From Arcticibacter sp045629565 (lineage in GTDB: Bacteria; Bacteroidota; Bacteroidia; Sphingobacteriales; Sphingobacteriaceae), in contig NZ_JAZQRL010000126.1 in assembly GCF_045629565.1 (NCBI RefSeq), positions 109,971 through 173,970 of the forward strand: a DNA stretch of 64,000 nt. The letters are read 5' to 3'. Positions 1 to 8,272 of the stretch are shown one piece after another. The first letter of the stretch is position 1, and the number at the start of each line of letters is the position of its first letter. The notes beneath the pieces were generated by a model. The model made no database searches. It was given only the letters and a program-made list of their open reading frames with translations, and had not been told where the DNA came from. Both the position numbers and the translations under genes were made by a program.

Positions 1-204
1 AGTGTATTGAATCTCGGAATTAAGGCCTGTAGCAGACTTTTTGATAACAGAATCCGTTCTAAGAGAGTCCGGTCTGACTGAGTCAACTACTGCAGAACGA
101 GTTCCTGATGTATCAGTTCTATTTGCTGGCGGACGATTTAATGCTGGTTGGGCGCTTAGTTTGAAACTAAACAGCAATAAAAAGAGAATGTGTATGTTTC
201 TCAC
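1..204 (-). CDS. lptD: LPS-assembly protein LptD (OstA-like), N-terminal fragment
   Basis: Only the first 68 codons are in the window; the gene runs off the left edge. Reading starts at a GTG (204-202) and gives a clear export signal, RNIHILFLLLFSFKLSAQ, followed by a Ser/Thr/Asp-rich linker and then GLNSEIQYT, which resembles the start of the OstA-like beta-jellyroll of Bacteroidota LptD proteins. LptD is the outer-membrane protein that inserts lipopolysaccharide into the outer leaflet. The divergent amidase and MCE genes next door fit an envelope-biogenesis locus. The call rests on a short segment plus context from memory; another secreted or outer-membrane protein remains possible. Confidence 0.6.
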   Translation of the reverse strand, partial: MRNIHILFLLLFSFKLSAQPALNRPPANRTDTSGTRSAVVDSVRPDSLRTDSVIKKSATGLNSEIQYT

Positions 205-244
205 AAAAAGGCTTCTGACGAATTTTAAATCTGACAATGAATTG

Positions 245-252
245 TACTTTTG
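245..252 (+). promoter_or_regulatory. -7 promoter element of the amidase operon
   Basis: TACTTTTG matches the Bacteroidota TAnnTTTG box and ends 28 bases before the amidase ATG at 281. It also argues that translation does not begin at the upstream in-frame codon at 41. Confidence 0.55.
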
Positions 253-260
253 CAAATATA
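253..260 (-). promoter_or_regulatory. -7 promoter element of lptD
   Basis: On the minus strand this reads TATATTTG, an exact match to the Bacteroidota TAnnTTTG box, 48 bases before the GTG of lptD. It directly abuts the opposing -7 box at 245-252. No convincing -33 TTTG lies at the usual distance. Confidence 0.5.
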
Positions 261-280
261 TTCTTACAACTCCAAAATTA

Positions 281-1090
281 ATGAAAATATTACCATTGAA
301 GAGATCGATTTACGCTATACTCCTTTTGATACTGGCATTTCCCCTTGTTTCATTCGACTATAACTCCAAAAATGCGCCTTATCGTATAAAAACAATCGTA
401 ATTGACGCTGGTCACGGTGGCCGAGACGGAGCAACAAGAGGCTTGTTCGCTAAAGAAAAAGACGTTGCCCTACAAGTAGCACTTCGTCTGGGCAAAGCGA
501 TATCAGAAAATAACAGCGATATTAAAGTGGTATATACCCGGGAAGAGGATGTGTTTATTCCGCTCTACGAACGGATAGGCCTGGCAAACCGGGTCAAGGC
601 GGATATCTTTATATCCATACACTGTAATTCCATGCCTTTCAATATGAGGAACCGGACGGCGACCAAAGGTGTTGAGACCTTCGTATCCGGATTCAATAGA
701 CTGGGAGAGCAAAACACTGCTATCAGGGAAAACGCTTCCATACTTCTGGAAAAAGATTATAAAGACAATTACGATGGTTATGATCCAAACGATCCTGAAA
801 GTTTCATTATCTTTTCCCTGCTAAAAAATGCATATCGTGAGCAGAGCATCCGTTTGGCAACATTGGTACAGGATGAGTATAAAGCAGCGGGGCGCGTCAA
901 CAGAGGGGTAAAAGAACAAAGCCTTGCAGTGCTCGCTAAGGCGGGAATGCCTGCTATATTGACGGAAATCGGCTTTATAAGCAATCCTCAGGAAGAAGAG
1001 TACATGACCTCCGAAAATGGTCAAAACGAAATTGTATCTTGTTTGTTAAAAGCAATTCAAGCCTACAAGAAGCAGGTGGAACTTAATTAA
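281..1090 (+). CDS. N-acetylmuramoyl-L-alanine amidase (Amidase_3)
   Basis: Zinc amidase of 269 residues that cleaves the bond between N-acetylmuramic acid and L-alanine in peptidoglycan, used in cell separation and wall turnover. A hydrophobic export segment covers about residues 10-25. Zinc ligands fit H45 (in DAGHGG), E59 and H114 (in SIHCNS), and the catalytic Glu fits E229 (in LTEIGF). An open frame continues upstream to 41, but that stretch overlaps divergent lptD and has no signal character; the start at 281 follows a -7 box and gives a signal peptide. The mlaD-type gene follows after 20 bases, so the two are probably cotranscribed. Confidence 0.92.
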   Translation: MKILPLKRSIYAILLLILAFPLVSFDYNSKNAPYRIKTIVIDAGHGGRDGATRGLFAKEKDVALQVALRLGKAISENNSDIKVVYTREEDVFIPLYERIGLANRVKADIFISIHCNSMPFNMRNRTATKGVETFVSGFNRLGEQNTAIRENASILLEKDYKDNYDGYDPNDPESFIIFSLLKNAYREQSIRLATLVQDEYKAAGRVNRGVKEQSLAVLAKAGMPAILTEIGFISNPQEEEYMTSENGQNEIVSCLLKAIQAYKKQVELN

Positions 1091-1110
1091 ACAGATATTA
1101 CCGAACATTT

Positions 1111-2055
1111 ATGAAGATTACTAACGAAACGAAAGTTGGAATCCTGGCTACAGTTGCTATAGCTGTCCTGGTCATTGGTTACAGCTTTCTTAAGGGGAAC
1201 GACGTCTTTTCTAGCGAACAAGAATTTTATGCTTCCTATGACAATGTTGAAGGTCTTGTCGTATCAAACCCAGTCTTCGTAAATGGCTATCAAATTGGTC
1301 GTGTATCTAAACTGTCGCTGGTTGAATCCGGAAAAATTGTTGTTCAGTTGAAGATCAATCCTGATTACCAGATCCCAATCAACACCATAGCACGTTTAGA
1401 AAGTACAAGTCTACTCGGTGGAAAGGCGATAGTGTTCGATATTGGAAACAGCAAGCAGTATGCGCAAAATGGAGACACCCTACAGGCAAACATTCAGCAG
1501 AACCTGATGCAGCAGGTAAAGCCGGTTCAGGAAAAGGCAGAGGCAATGGTTGGAAGGCTTGATTCTATCCTTACATCGCTTAATAGCACCATCAATCCGG
1601 AGTTTCAGCAAAACTTCAACAGAAGCTTCGCCAGTATCGCCAATATTCTGCGGACGCTGGAGGCTACAACTCAAAAAGTTGACGGCATGGTAGGTGAACA
1701 GAGCAACCGCCTGACCAGCATATTCGCCAACCTGGAGTCAATCTCTGCCAATTTCAAAAACAATAATGCTAAGGTGACCGGAATAATGACGAACCTCGAG
1801 AACATCACCGACCAGGTGGCACGGTCTAATTTCGAGCAAACTATCAAGAATACTGACAAAGCCGTTGCCGATCTGCAGCTTGCCATAAACAAGGTGAATA
1901 ACGGTCAGGGTTCCATTGGTAAACTCGTAAACGACGATAGTTTATACAACAATCTGAATAACGCAGCCAAGAATCTTGATAACCTGATGATCGACCTGAA
2001 AGCACATCCAAAAAGATATGTCAGCTTCTCCGTATTCGGAGGAAAAAAGGATTAA
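1111..2055 (+). CDS. mlaD: MlaD family protein (MCE domain)
   Basis: Inner-membrane anchored MCE protein of 314 residues, the substrate-binding part of lipid transporters that move phospholipid between the membranes. One transmembrane helix spans about residues 9-27, the MCE domain about 37-112 (it includes NVEGLVVSNPVFVNG and LLGGKAIVFD), and the rest is a long helical, probably coiled-coil tail suited to hexamer formation. It sits 20 bases after the amidase. The permease (MlaE) and ATPase (MlaF) are not adjacent and must be elsewhere if the system is complete. Confidence 0.88.
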   Translation: MKITNETKVGILATVAIAVLVIGYSFLKGNDVFSSEQEFYASYDNVEGLVVSNPVFVNGYQIGRVSKLSLVESGKIVVQLKINPDYQIPINTIARLESTSLLGGKAIVFDIGNSKQYAQNGDTLQANIQQNLMQQVKPVQEKAEAMVGRLDSILTSLNSTINPEFQQNFNRSFASIANILRTLEATTQKVDGMVGEQSNRLTSIFANLESISANFKNNNAKVTGIMTNLENITDQVARSNFEQTIKNTDKAVADLQLAINKVNNGQGSIGKLVNDDSLYNNLNNAAKNLDNLMIDLKAHPKRYVSFSVFGGKKD

Positions 2056-2072
2056 CGAATGAGTAAAGAAGG

Positions 2073-2984
2073 TTACACGGTAAAGGTGTGGCCTTCTAAT
2101 GCTAATCTGGAATTCGAAAAAACCGTCCTTGCTTCATCCTGAAGAGGTTCGAGCTCACGGTAACGTGCAGAGAAATGTCCAAGTAATAATTGCTCCGCCC
2201 CTGCTTTTTCTGCAATCTGGGCTGCCTGAAGTGATGTGGTGTGGAAGGTTTCTGCTGCCCTGGCCGCCATGTCATGCATAAACGTCGCTTCATGATAAAG
2301 CGTGCTGACACCCTGAATCTGCTCTATATATTTCCAGTTGCAGATAGTGTCTGAGCAATAAGCATACGAGCGCGGCGGATCGGCCTCCTGGGTAAGCTCA
2401 GCCGCAGCGTGAATAACGCCCTGCTTATCCGTAAAATCGACACCCCTCTTGATTAAGGGAATCATGTCTATCGGGATATGTAGCTCGTCAACCTTTTCTT
2501 TTAAAATTTTGGGAAGTCGCTTCTTCTGGTTAAACCGAAAACCGGTGCACGGAATTCTGTGTTCCAACGGAAAGGTTTCAACCCTTATATCGGGATTCTC
2601 ATAAATCAACTCGTTCCTTTGCACCTGCGTGGCATGAAACTCAATAGGATATCGGAGGTCAGTCTGCGAATATTTAAACTGGATATCCAAGATTTCCTTA
2701 AGCTCAGGCGGACCAAAGATATTCATAGGCCGCGTGCGACCATAGAGGTGAAGCGACGACAAGAGACCAACCAAACCAAGATAATGGTCGCCATGAAGAT
2801 GGCTGATAAAAATATGGTTCAACCGCTGTGCTTTGATGCTGTTTTTCAAAAGCTGTTGCTGCGTACCCTCTCCACAGTCGATAAGAAATAAACGCTCATT
2901 AGCGTTCAGCACCTGAGCACTCGGATTTCTATTAAAAATGGGAGTTGCGGAGCTACTTCCCAGGATCGTTACCTCAAATTTCAT
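2073..2984 (-). CDS. rnz: Ribonuclease Z
   Basis: tRNA 3' processing endonuclease of the metallo-beta-lactamase fold, 303 residues, the usual size of the short RNase Z form. The signature SHLHGDH at 61-67 supplies H62, H64, D66 and H67; further metal ligands fit the His in PLEHRIP, the Asp in YCSDT and the His in LLLGHFS. It trims tRNA precursors downstream of the discriminator base. It is the last gene of a minus-strand unit purC-STAS-rnz, lying 7 bases after the STAS gene. Confidence 0.93.
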   Translation of the reverse strand: MKFEVTILGSSSATPIFNRNPSAQVLNANERLFLIDCGEGTQQQLLKNSIKAQRLNHIFISHLHGDHYLGLVGLLSSLHLYGRTRPMNIFGPPELKEILDIQFKYSQTDLRYPIEFHATQVQRNELIYENPDIRVETFPLEHRIPCTGFRFNQKKRLPKILKEKVDELHIPIDMIPLIKRGVDFTDKQGVIHAAAELTQEADPPRSYAYCSDTICNWKYIEQIQGVSTLYHEATFMHDMAARAAETFHTTSLQAAQIAEKAGAEQLLLGHFSARYRELEPLQDEARTVFSNSRLALEGHTFTV

Positions 2985-2991
2985 TCGACTT

Positions 2992-3369
2992 CTATTCCTC
3001 GGATCTGTTTAAATCTCTCTCAATCTCTTCCATGAATAACAAATCGATGGCTTCTTCTACGGACTGGGTAATACTGAGAACGTCCTGAAGCTGCGAAATA
3101 TTGATTAATCGCTCGACATTTTCACTTAGTCCGGAAATGATAAAGCTGCCCGCCGAGTTTTTACATAACCTGTGTCCCACAAGCAAACTGCTAAGTCCGG
3201 AAGAATCTGAGTACAGTACCTGGGACAAGTCCAGTATAATGTTTCTTATCCCTTCTGCGTTCATCAAAATCATCTCAGATTTTAACTTGGGTGAAATAAG
3301 AGAGTTTAACTTTTTTTCTTCCAGTATAATAAGTACGTACTTCTCGTGCCTGTCTAGTGAATATTTCAT
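2992..3369 (-). CDS. STAS domain protein (anti-anti-sigma type)
   Basis: Single STAS domain of 125 residues. The conserved loop reads YSDSSGL (54-60), where a Ser in DSS at 55-57 would be the phosphorylation site as in SpoIIAA and RsbV. Such proteins bind a HATPase-type kinase and release its partner when unphosphorylated. It lies between purC (30 bases upstream) and rnz (7 bases downstream), with no kinase or phosphatase next to it. A candidate kinase and phosphatase are encoded near 21.6-23.6 kb, but any interaction is only inference. Confidence 0.82.
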   Translation of the reverse strand: MKYSLDRHEKYVLIILEEKKLNSLISPKLKSEMILMNAEGIRNIILDLSQVLYSDSSGLSSLLVGHRLCKNSAGSFIISGLSENVERLINISQLQDVLSITQSVEEAIDLLFMEEIERDLNRSEE

Positions 3370-3399
3370 TACTTTATTGGTTAGAAATAATATCCTATA

Positions 3400-4350
3400 T
3401 TAACTTAATCTTTTCAGGCTCTCTTCAACGTTCGCTCTGATTCGATCATTTATTTCTGAAGATTCTGATTTGCGGAACGACTCACCGGTGATGTGTTCGT
3501 AAAGTTCAATATAGCGTTCTGATATCGATTTCACAAGTTCGGGTGACATATAAGGAACTTGTTGTCCCTCTTTACCCTGAAACCCGTTCTCAATCAACCA
3601 CTGTCTTAGAAATTCTTTGGACAATTGTCTTTGAGGCTGCGACTCCTTTTGCAGCTGCGCATATGAATCCGCATAAAAATACCTGGAAGAATCAGGTGTA
3701 TGAATTTCGTCGATCAGATAAATCTTTCCGTCAGCAGCCTTCCCGAATTCGTACTTGGTATCTACCAGTATCAATCCACGTTCAGCCGCTATATCCGTTC
3801 CCCGTTGAAAGAGCTGACGTGTATACTGCTCTAATTGCAGGTAATCTTCTTCCGATACTATTCCCTTTTCAAGTATATCCTCGCGGGAGATATCTTCATC
3901 ATGACCCACGGCAGCCTTCGTCGTAGGGGTTATGATAGGAGCTGGTAATTTGTCATTTTCCTTAAGTCCTTCAGGAAGTGAAACTCCGCAAACCGCTCGT
4001 CTGCCTGCCTGATATTCCCTCCAGGCATGGCCGGCGAGGTAACCGCGTATCACCATCTCCACTTTAAACGGCTCACAGATTTTACCGATAGTGACATTGG
4101 GATCAGGTATATCTATAACCCAATTCGACACGATGTCCTGGGTAGCACTTAGAGACTTAGCTGCAATCTGATTCAACACCTGCCCCTTATAAGGTATGGC
4201 CTCAGGTAAAATAACGTCGAAGGCAGATATCCTGTCACTTACGATCATTACCAGATAGTGATCGCCGATCGTATAAACGTCGCGGACCTTCCCCTTGTAA
4301 AATTTCGTCTGTCCCGGAAAATTAAAGTGAGTTTCTTTGATAGCAGTCAT
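3400..4350 (-). CDS. purC: SAICAR synthase (phosphoribosylaminoimidazole-succinocarboxamide synthase)
   Basis: Purine biosynthesis enzyme that joins CAIR and aspartate using ATP to make SAICAR. At 316 residues it belongs to the longer bacterial form (E. coli PurC is about 237). Visible motifs are KFYKGKVRDVY near 16-26, SDRISAFD at 38-45, ITPTTKAAVGHD in the middle and LIDEIHTPDSSRYF for the aspartate and nucleotide site. It leads a minus-strand unit with the STAS and rnz genes and has a -7 box 36 bases upstream. Confidence 0.96.
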   Translation of the reverse strand: MTAIKETHFNFPGQTKFYKGKVRDVYTIGDHYLVMIVSDRISAFDVILPEAIPYKGQVLNQIAAKSLSATQDIVSNWVIDIPDPNVTIGKICEPFKVEMVIRGYLAGHAWREYQAGRRAVCGVSLPEGLKENDKLPAPIITPTTKAAVGHDEDISREDILEKGIVSEEDYLQLEQYTRQLFQRGTDIAAERGLILVDTKYEFGKAADGKIYLIDEIHTPDSSRYFYADSYAQLQKESQPQRQLSKEFLRQWLIENGFQGKEGQQVPYMSPELVKSISERYIELYEHITGESFRKSESSEINDRIRANVEESLKRLS

Positions 4351-4386
4351 CTGGAAAATGGATCAAGTTAATCTTAATAATAAGTC

Positions 4387-4394
4387 CAAAATTA
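4387..4394 (-). promoter_or_regulatory. -7 promoter element of purC
   Basis: The minus strand reads TAATTTTG, an exact TAnnTTTG match, 36 bases before the purC ATG. No clear -33 partner is visible. Confidence 0.45.
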
Positions 4395-4429
4395 TCAAAT
4401 AATGTCAGAATACCCACTTTCTAGGCAGA

Positions 4430-5395
4430 TTATTGAATATCTCCGTAAGCTTCGAGTATCCTTCTCACCAATTTATGGCGAACCACATCTTCACCATTCA
4501 GATAGATTATTTCGATACCCTTGATATCTGTAAGAATTCGTAGTGCGGTATATAAACCCGATTGTTGCTTCTTGGGAAGATCTACCTGCGTAACATCTCC
4601 TGTGACTATAAACTTAGCCGTAGGACCCATACGTGTAAGAAACATCTTGAGCTGCATGTCCGTTGCGTTCTGCGCCTCATCCAATATAACGAAACAATTA
4701 TCAAGCGTCCTCCCTCTCATAAAGGCCAGTGGCGCAATCTCAATGGTGCGGTTCTCCAGAAAGTGTTTAAGCTTTTCAGGCGGTATCATATCATCAAGCG
4801 CATCATACAGCGGACGCAGATAGGGATCAATTTTCTCCTTCATATCACCAGGCAAAAAGCCCAGGTTTTCGCCCGCCTCAACAGCGGGTCGGGTCAGGAT
4901 GATACGCTTAATCTCCTTGTTTTTTAGAGCCCGTACTGCCAGTGCAACGGCAGTGTATGTTTTCCCAGTACCGGCCGGCCCGATTGCAAAAAGAATATCA
5001 TTTTTATTGATACTATCCACCATGCGGCGCTGATTGGCTGTCCGCGCTTTTACGACAATGCCGTTAGGACCAAAAACAATGGGTTCTGATCCACCTCCCA
5101 ACTTGTCTGACTGCCCTGAAGCAGGGTCTGCATTCAAAGCCAGCTTAGCCCCGATTAAGCTTTCCAGATCGTTTGGACTAAGGTTGTCAAATTTCTCGAC
5201 ATGGTCGTACACTTTTTGAAAGCGTATTTGAAATGATACAAGTTCTGCTTCATCACCAAGCACTTTTAATTCTGAACCCCGCGCAACCATCTTGATCTTA
5301 GGAAATTGCTTCTTAATAAGTTCTAAATAGTCATTATTAGGCCCCCAAAGCACAAGCGGGTTTATGTTCTCCAGATCTATCTTTAATTCGTTCAA
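4430..5395 (-). CDS. PhoH family ATPase
   Basis: Cytoplasmic P-loop ATPase of the PhoH family (321 residues), often linked to RNA metabolism and ribosome-related functions. An N-terminal KH-like region covers about residues 10-80, Walker A is GPAGTGKT at 139-146 and Walker B is FVILDEAQ at 235-242. Length and motif spacing are normal for PhoH/PhoL proteins. The start codon is TTG; the protein aligned from there begins with the usual NELKIDLENINPL of Bacteroidota members. It is divergent from the SAM hydrolase gene across a 103-base intergenic region. Confidence 0.93.
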   Translation of the reverse strand: MNELKIDLENINPLVLWGPNNDYLELIKKQFPKIKMVARGSELKVLGDEAELVSFQIRFQKVYDHVEKFDNLSPNDLESLIGAKLALNADPASGQSDKLGGGSEPIVFGPNGIVVKARTANQRRMVDSINKNDILFAIGPAGTGKTYTAVALAVRALKNKEIKRIILTRPAVEAGENLGFLPGDMKEKIDPYLRPLYDALDDMIPPEKLKHFLENRTIEIAPLAFMRGRTLDNCFVILDEAQNATDMQLKMFLTRMGPTAKFIVTGDVTQVDLPKKQQSGLYTALRILTDIKGIEIIYLNGEDVVRHKLVRRILEAYGDIQ

Positions 5396-5498
5396 GTTAT
5401 CGTTTTTTTAAGTTTCCTGGTACGTATGTGCGATTAAAATTCAATATTTGCACACTTGCGTCTTATCACAAGAATAACAATAAATATTTACATTTTAA

Positions 5499-6278
5499 AT
5501 GGCTGTAATTACTTTAACAACCGACCTCGGCGACAAAGATTTTTACCAGGCTGCTCTGAAAGGAAGCATCCTCAGTCTCCTGCCAGATGTAAATATCGTT
5601 GACATTACACACCGTATTGCAGCATTTAACATTCCTCAGGCAGCTTTCGTTTTAAAAAACTCGTTTCATTATTTCCCAAAGGGCACCGTTCACCTGGTGG
5701 GGATAGATTGCGTTTATAACCAGAACACGCATTACCTGGCAATTAAATACCGTGACCATTATTTCGTGGGTTCAGATAACGGAATTTTTTCACTGATGTT
5801 CGAGGAGGATCCCGCGGAAATCGTAGAGATCAACATTATTCAGGATCTGAAATTCCTGCACTTCCCGCTGACCGACATATTTGCTAAAGCCTGTTGCATG
5901 ATTGCTTCCGGCGTACCGCTGGATGACATCGGTGTGCCCGTAGGACAACTGAGGCAGAAAGTCAATCTTAGTCCCGTTATCGACAAAGACATCATCCGCG
6001 GAAGCGTTATCTACATCGACTCGTTTCAGAATGTTATCACCAATATCTCCAAGGATCTGTTCACCAGAGTTCAGGGAAACAGAAACTTTACGCTGAACTT
6101 TAAAAGGGGCGAAACGATCAGCCACCTCAGCTGGCACTACAACGAAGTTCCCGAGGGAGAAAAGCTTTGTCTTTTCGGGATAAGCAACCATCTCGAGATC
6201 GCTATAAATAAAGGAAATGCCAGCAAGCTTCTTGGCCTCTATTTGAATGACATTGTTACCGTAGAATTTCATTCCTGA
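5499..6278 (+). CDS. SAM hydroxide adenosyltransferase (SAM hydrolase; DUF62 family)
   Basis: Member of the S-adenosyl-L-methionine hydrolase (adenosine-forming) / fluorinase superfamily, 259 residues. Characteristic motifs are TTDLGDKDFY at 7-16, DITH at 35-38 and GSDNGIF at 91-97 (family form GPDNG), which build the trimeric active site. Non-halogenating members split SAM to adenosine and methionine using water; the physiological purpose is not well settled. Fluorinase or chlorinase activity is unlikely, since the protein has the size and motifs of the common bacterial hydrolase. It appears monocistronic. Confidence 0.88.
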   Translation: MAVITLTTDLGDKDFYQAALKGSILSLLPDVNIVDITHRIAAFNIPQAAFVLKNSFHYFPKGTVHLVGIDCVYNQNTHYLAIKYRDHYFVGSDNGIFSLMFEEDPAEIVEINIIQDLKFLHFPLTDIFAKACCMIASGVPLDDIGVPVGQLRQKVNLSPVIDKDIIRGSVIYIDSFQNVITNISKDLFTRVQGNRNFTLNFKRGETISHLSWHYNEVPEGEKLCLFGISNHLEIAINKGNASKLLGLYLNDIVTVEFHS

Positions 6279-6351
6279 TCAAAGCATACCTTAACAAGGG
6301 TAATATGACGTATAGGTGATGCTTGTTTATGTCATTTTTTTAATAATAATG

Positions 6352-6359
6352 TATTTTTG
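6352..6359 (+). promoter_or_regulatory. -7 promoter element of the ABC exporter gene
   Basis: TATTTTTG is an exact TAnnTTTG box and ends 31 bases before the ATG at 6391. Confidence 0.5.
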
Positions 6360-6390
6360 CATGCTTTTTTACGGCATTTAAACAAACTCA

Positions 6391-8214
6391 ATGGCTCGAA
6401 ATAGATTTAATAGTGGCACAAGCCCTGAACAGGAACTGAATAAAGCCAAGATTAACAAGCAAACCATTAAAACAGCTTCAGGACTCCTCTCTTATTTAAG
6501 ACCATACCGATGGAAATTTGTTATAGGGTTAGTGTTTCTGCTGTTATCCAGCCTGACAGGCCTTGCTTTTCCGGCCTTGCTTGGCGCAATGATCGATGTA
6601 GCTAAGGGGGAGGCTCCCAGATGGTTTATTCCGGATAGTATAAATGCGATAGGAATTGTATCTTTCATTATCCTGTTTTTTCAATCGTTTGTTTCCTTCT
6701 TCAGGATTCGTCTATTTGTAGAGGTTGCCGAAAAAACGATTGCCGATATACGCCGAAACACCTATTTCAAGCTCATTACTCTTCCGATGGACTTTTTTGC
6801 CAGCAGAAGGGTCGGAGAATTGAACAGCCGTTTGTCTGCCGACCTCTCACAGATACAGGACACTATCACGACTACACTCGCTGAGATGGTACGCCAGGTA
6901 ATTTTGCTTGTTGGTGGAATTTCCTTCCTGATTATAGTATCGCCAAAACTTACACTATTCAACCTCGCCATTCTGCCCATCCTCGTGCTTTCGGCAGTGC
7001 TGTTTGGCAAGAAAATCCGTAAGATATCCAGACAGGCCCAGGATCGTTTGGCTGACAGCAATATAGTTGTGGAGGAAACACTGCATGGCATAAGCTCGGT
7101 GAAAGCATTTGCCAATGAAGCCTATGAAGCAAACCGGTACGACAAAAGCCTGAAGGAAGTTGTCAAAATAGCACTCAAGGGAGCTACTTTGAGAGGAGGT
7201 TTCGCCTCTTTTATTATCTTCTGTTTGTTTGGGGCTATTGTCGCCGTGATCTGGTATGGTTCTTTACTGGTTGCCGACGGCAGCATCACGATTGGAAGCC
7301 TCACCACCTATATCATATACTCCATGTTTGTGGGGGCAGCAATGGGTACATTCCCTGAACTGTACGCTAACGTGCAGAAAGCCTTAGGAGCAACGGAGCG
7401 GATCATTGAAATTTTGAACGAGAATAACGAGCCTGTATCGATCAACGCTGCGGAAAACGTCAGCAAGTCTCTGCTCAAGGGAAATCTAACCTTTAGGAAT
7501 GTGCGCTTTTCATACGCATCACGAAAGGAAATAACCGTTCTCCACGATGTGTCATTTGAGGCAAAGGCCGGACAACGTATTGCTCTTGTCGGACCGAGCG
7601 GAGCAGGCAAGTCGACCATAGCATCCTTAATTCTTCGTTTTTACGAGCCCAGCGAAGGAGAGATCTTGTTTGATGGAAAACCTTCCAGCCGGTATCCGCT
7701 CACCGATATCCGAAACCAGATCGCGATCGTGCCACAGGACGTTTTGCTGTTTGGAGGGTCCATTCGCGAAAACATTGCCTATGGAAAGCTATCTGCTTCT
7801 CAAGACGAAATCATCTCTGCTGCTAAGCAGGCAAATGCCCATAACTTTATTATGGCCCTGCCCGAAGGTTATGAAACACTCGTTGGTGAGCGCGGAATCA
7901 AACTATCTGGCGGCCAGAGGCAACGCATAGCCATTGCCCGCGCGCTGCTTAAAGATCCTGCTATTCTTATTCTGGACGAAGCTACCTCCTCCCTGGATTC
8001 GGAATCCGAACGTCTTGTTCAGGAAGCGCTGGAGGTGCTCATGAAAAACCGTACTTCCATTATCATTGCACACCGGTTATCAACTGTAAGAGAAGCTGAT
8101 TCCATACTGGTACTGGAGAAAGGAAACGTTGTAGAAAGTGGTTCTCACGCTGAATTACTGAAAAACGAAAACGGTCTGTATAAATACCTGAGCAACCTGC
8201 AGTTTGAAGCTTAG
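6391..8214 (+). CDS. ABC transporter, fused permease and ATPase (MsbA/lipid-exporter type)
   Basis: Half-size type IV ABC exporter of 607 residues that would act as a homodimer in the inner membrane. The transmembrane domain (about 35-335, six helices) is followed by the nucleotide-binding domain: Walker A GPSGAGKS at 401-408, Q-loop at Q449, signature LSGGQ at 505-509, Walker B ILILDE at 525-530 and H-loop H561. All catalytic residues are present. The family includes MsbA, which flips lipid A, and many drug exporters; the sequence alone does not fix the substrate. Confidence 0.92.
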   Translation: MARNRFNSGTSPEQELNKAKINKQTIKTASGLLSYLRPYRWKFVIGLVFLLLSSLTGLAFPALLGAMIDVAKGEAPRWFIPDSINAIGIVSFIILFFQSFVSFFRIRLFVEVAEKTIADIRRNTYFKLITLPMDFFASRRVGELNSRLSADLSQIQDTITTTLAEMVRQVILLVGGISFLIIVSPKLTLFNLAILPILVLSAVLFGKKIRKISRQAQDRLADSNIVVEETLHGISSVKAFANEAYEANRYDKSLKEVVKIALKGATLRGGFASFIIFCLFGAIVAVIWYGSLLVADGSITIGSLTTYIIYSMFVGAAMGTFPELYANVQKALGATERIIEILNENNEPVSINAAENVSKSLLKGNLTFRNVRFSYASRKEITVLHDVSFEAKAGQRIALVGPSGAGKSTIASLILRFYEPSEGEILFDGKPSSRYPLTDIRNQIAIVPQDVLLFGGSIRENIAYGKLSASQDEIISAAKQANAHNFIMALPEGYETLVGERGIKLSGGQRQRIAIARALLKDPAILILDEATSSLDSESERLVQEALEVLMKNRTSIIIAHRLSTVREADSILVLEKGNVVESGSHAELLKNENGLYKYLSNLQFEA

Positions 8215-8272
8215 CATTATTCTCTATAATAATTTTACCATAACCGGCCTCGCCGAAACGATATAACCTAAG

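Noticed and set aside
41..280. Upstream extension of the amidase reading frame
   Set aside because: It overlaps the lptD 5' end on the other strand, shows no signal peptide or family similarity, and the -7 box at 245-252 lies inside it.
5396..5498. -7 boxes in the phoH/SAM hydrolase divergent region
   Set aside because: The best candidate is AATATTTG, which lacks the TA of TAnnTTTG.
5790..6272. 160-codon minus frame inside the SAM hydrolase gene
   Set aside because: It is a shadow of a strongly conserved gene on the plus strand.
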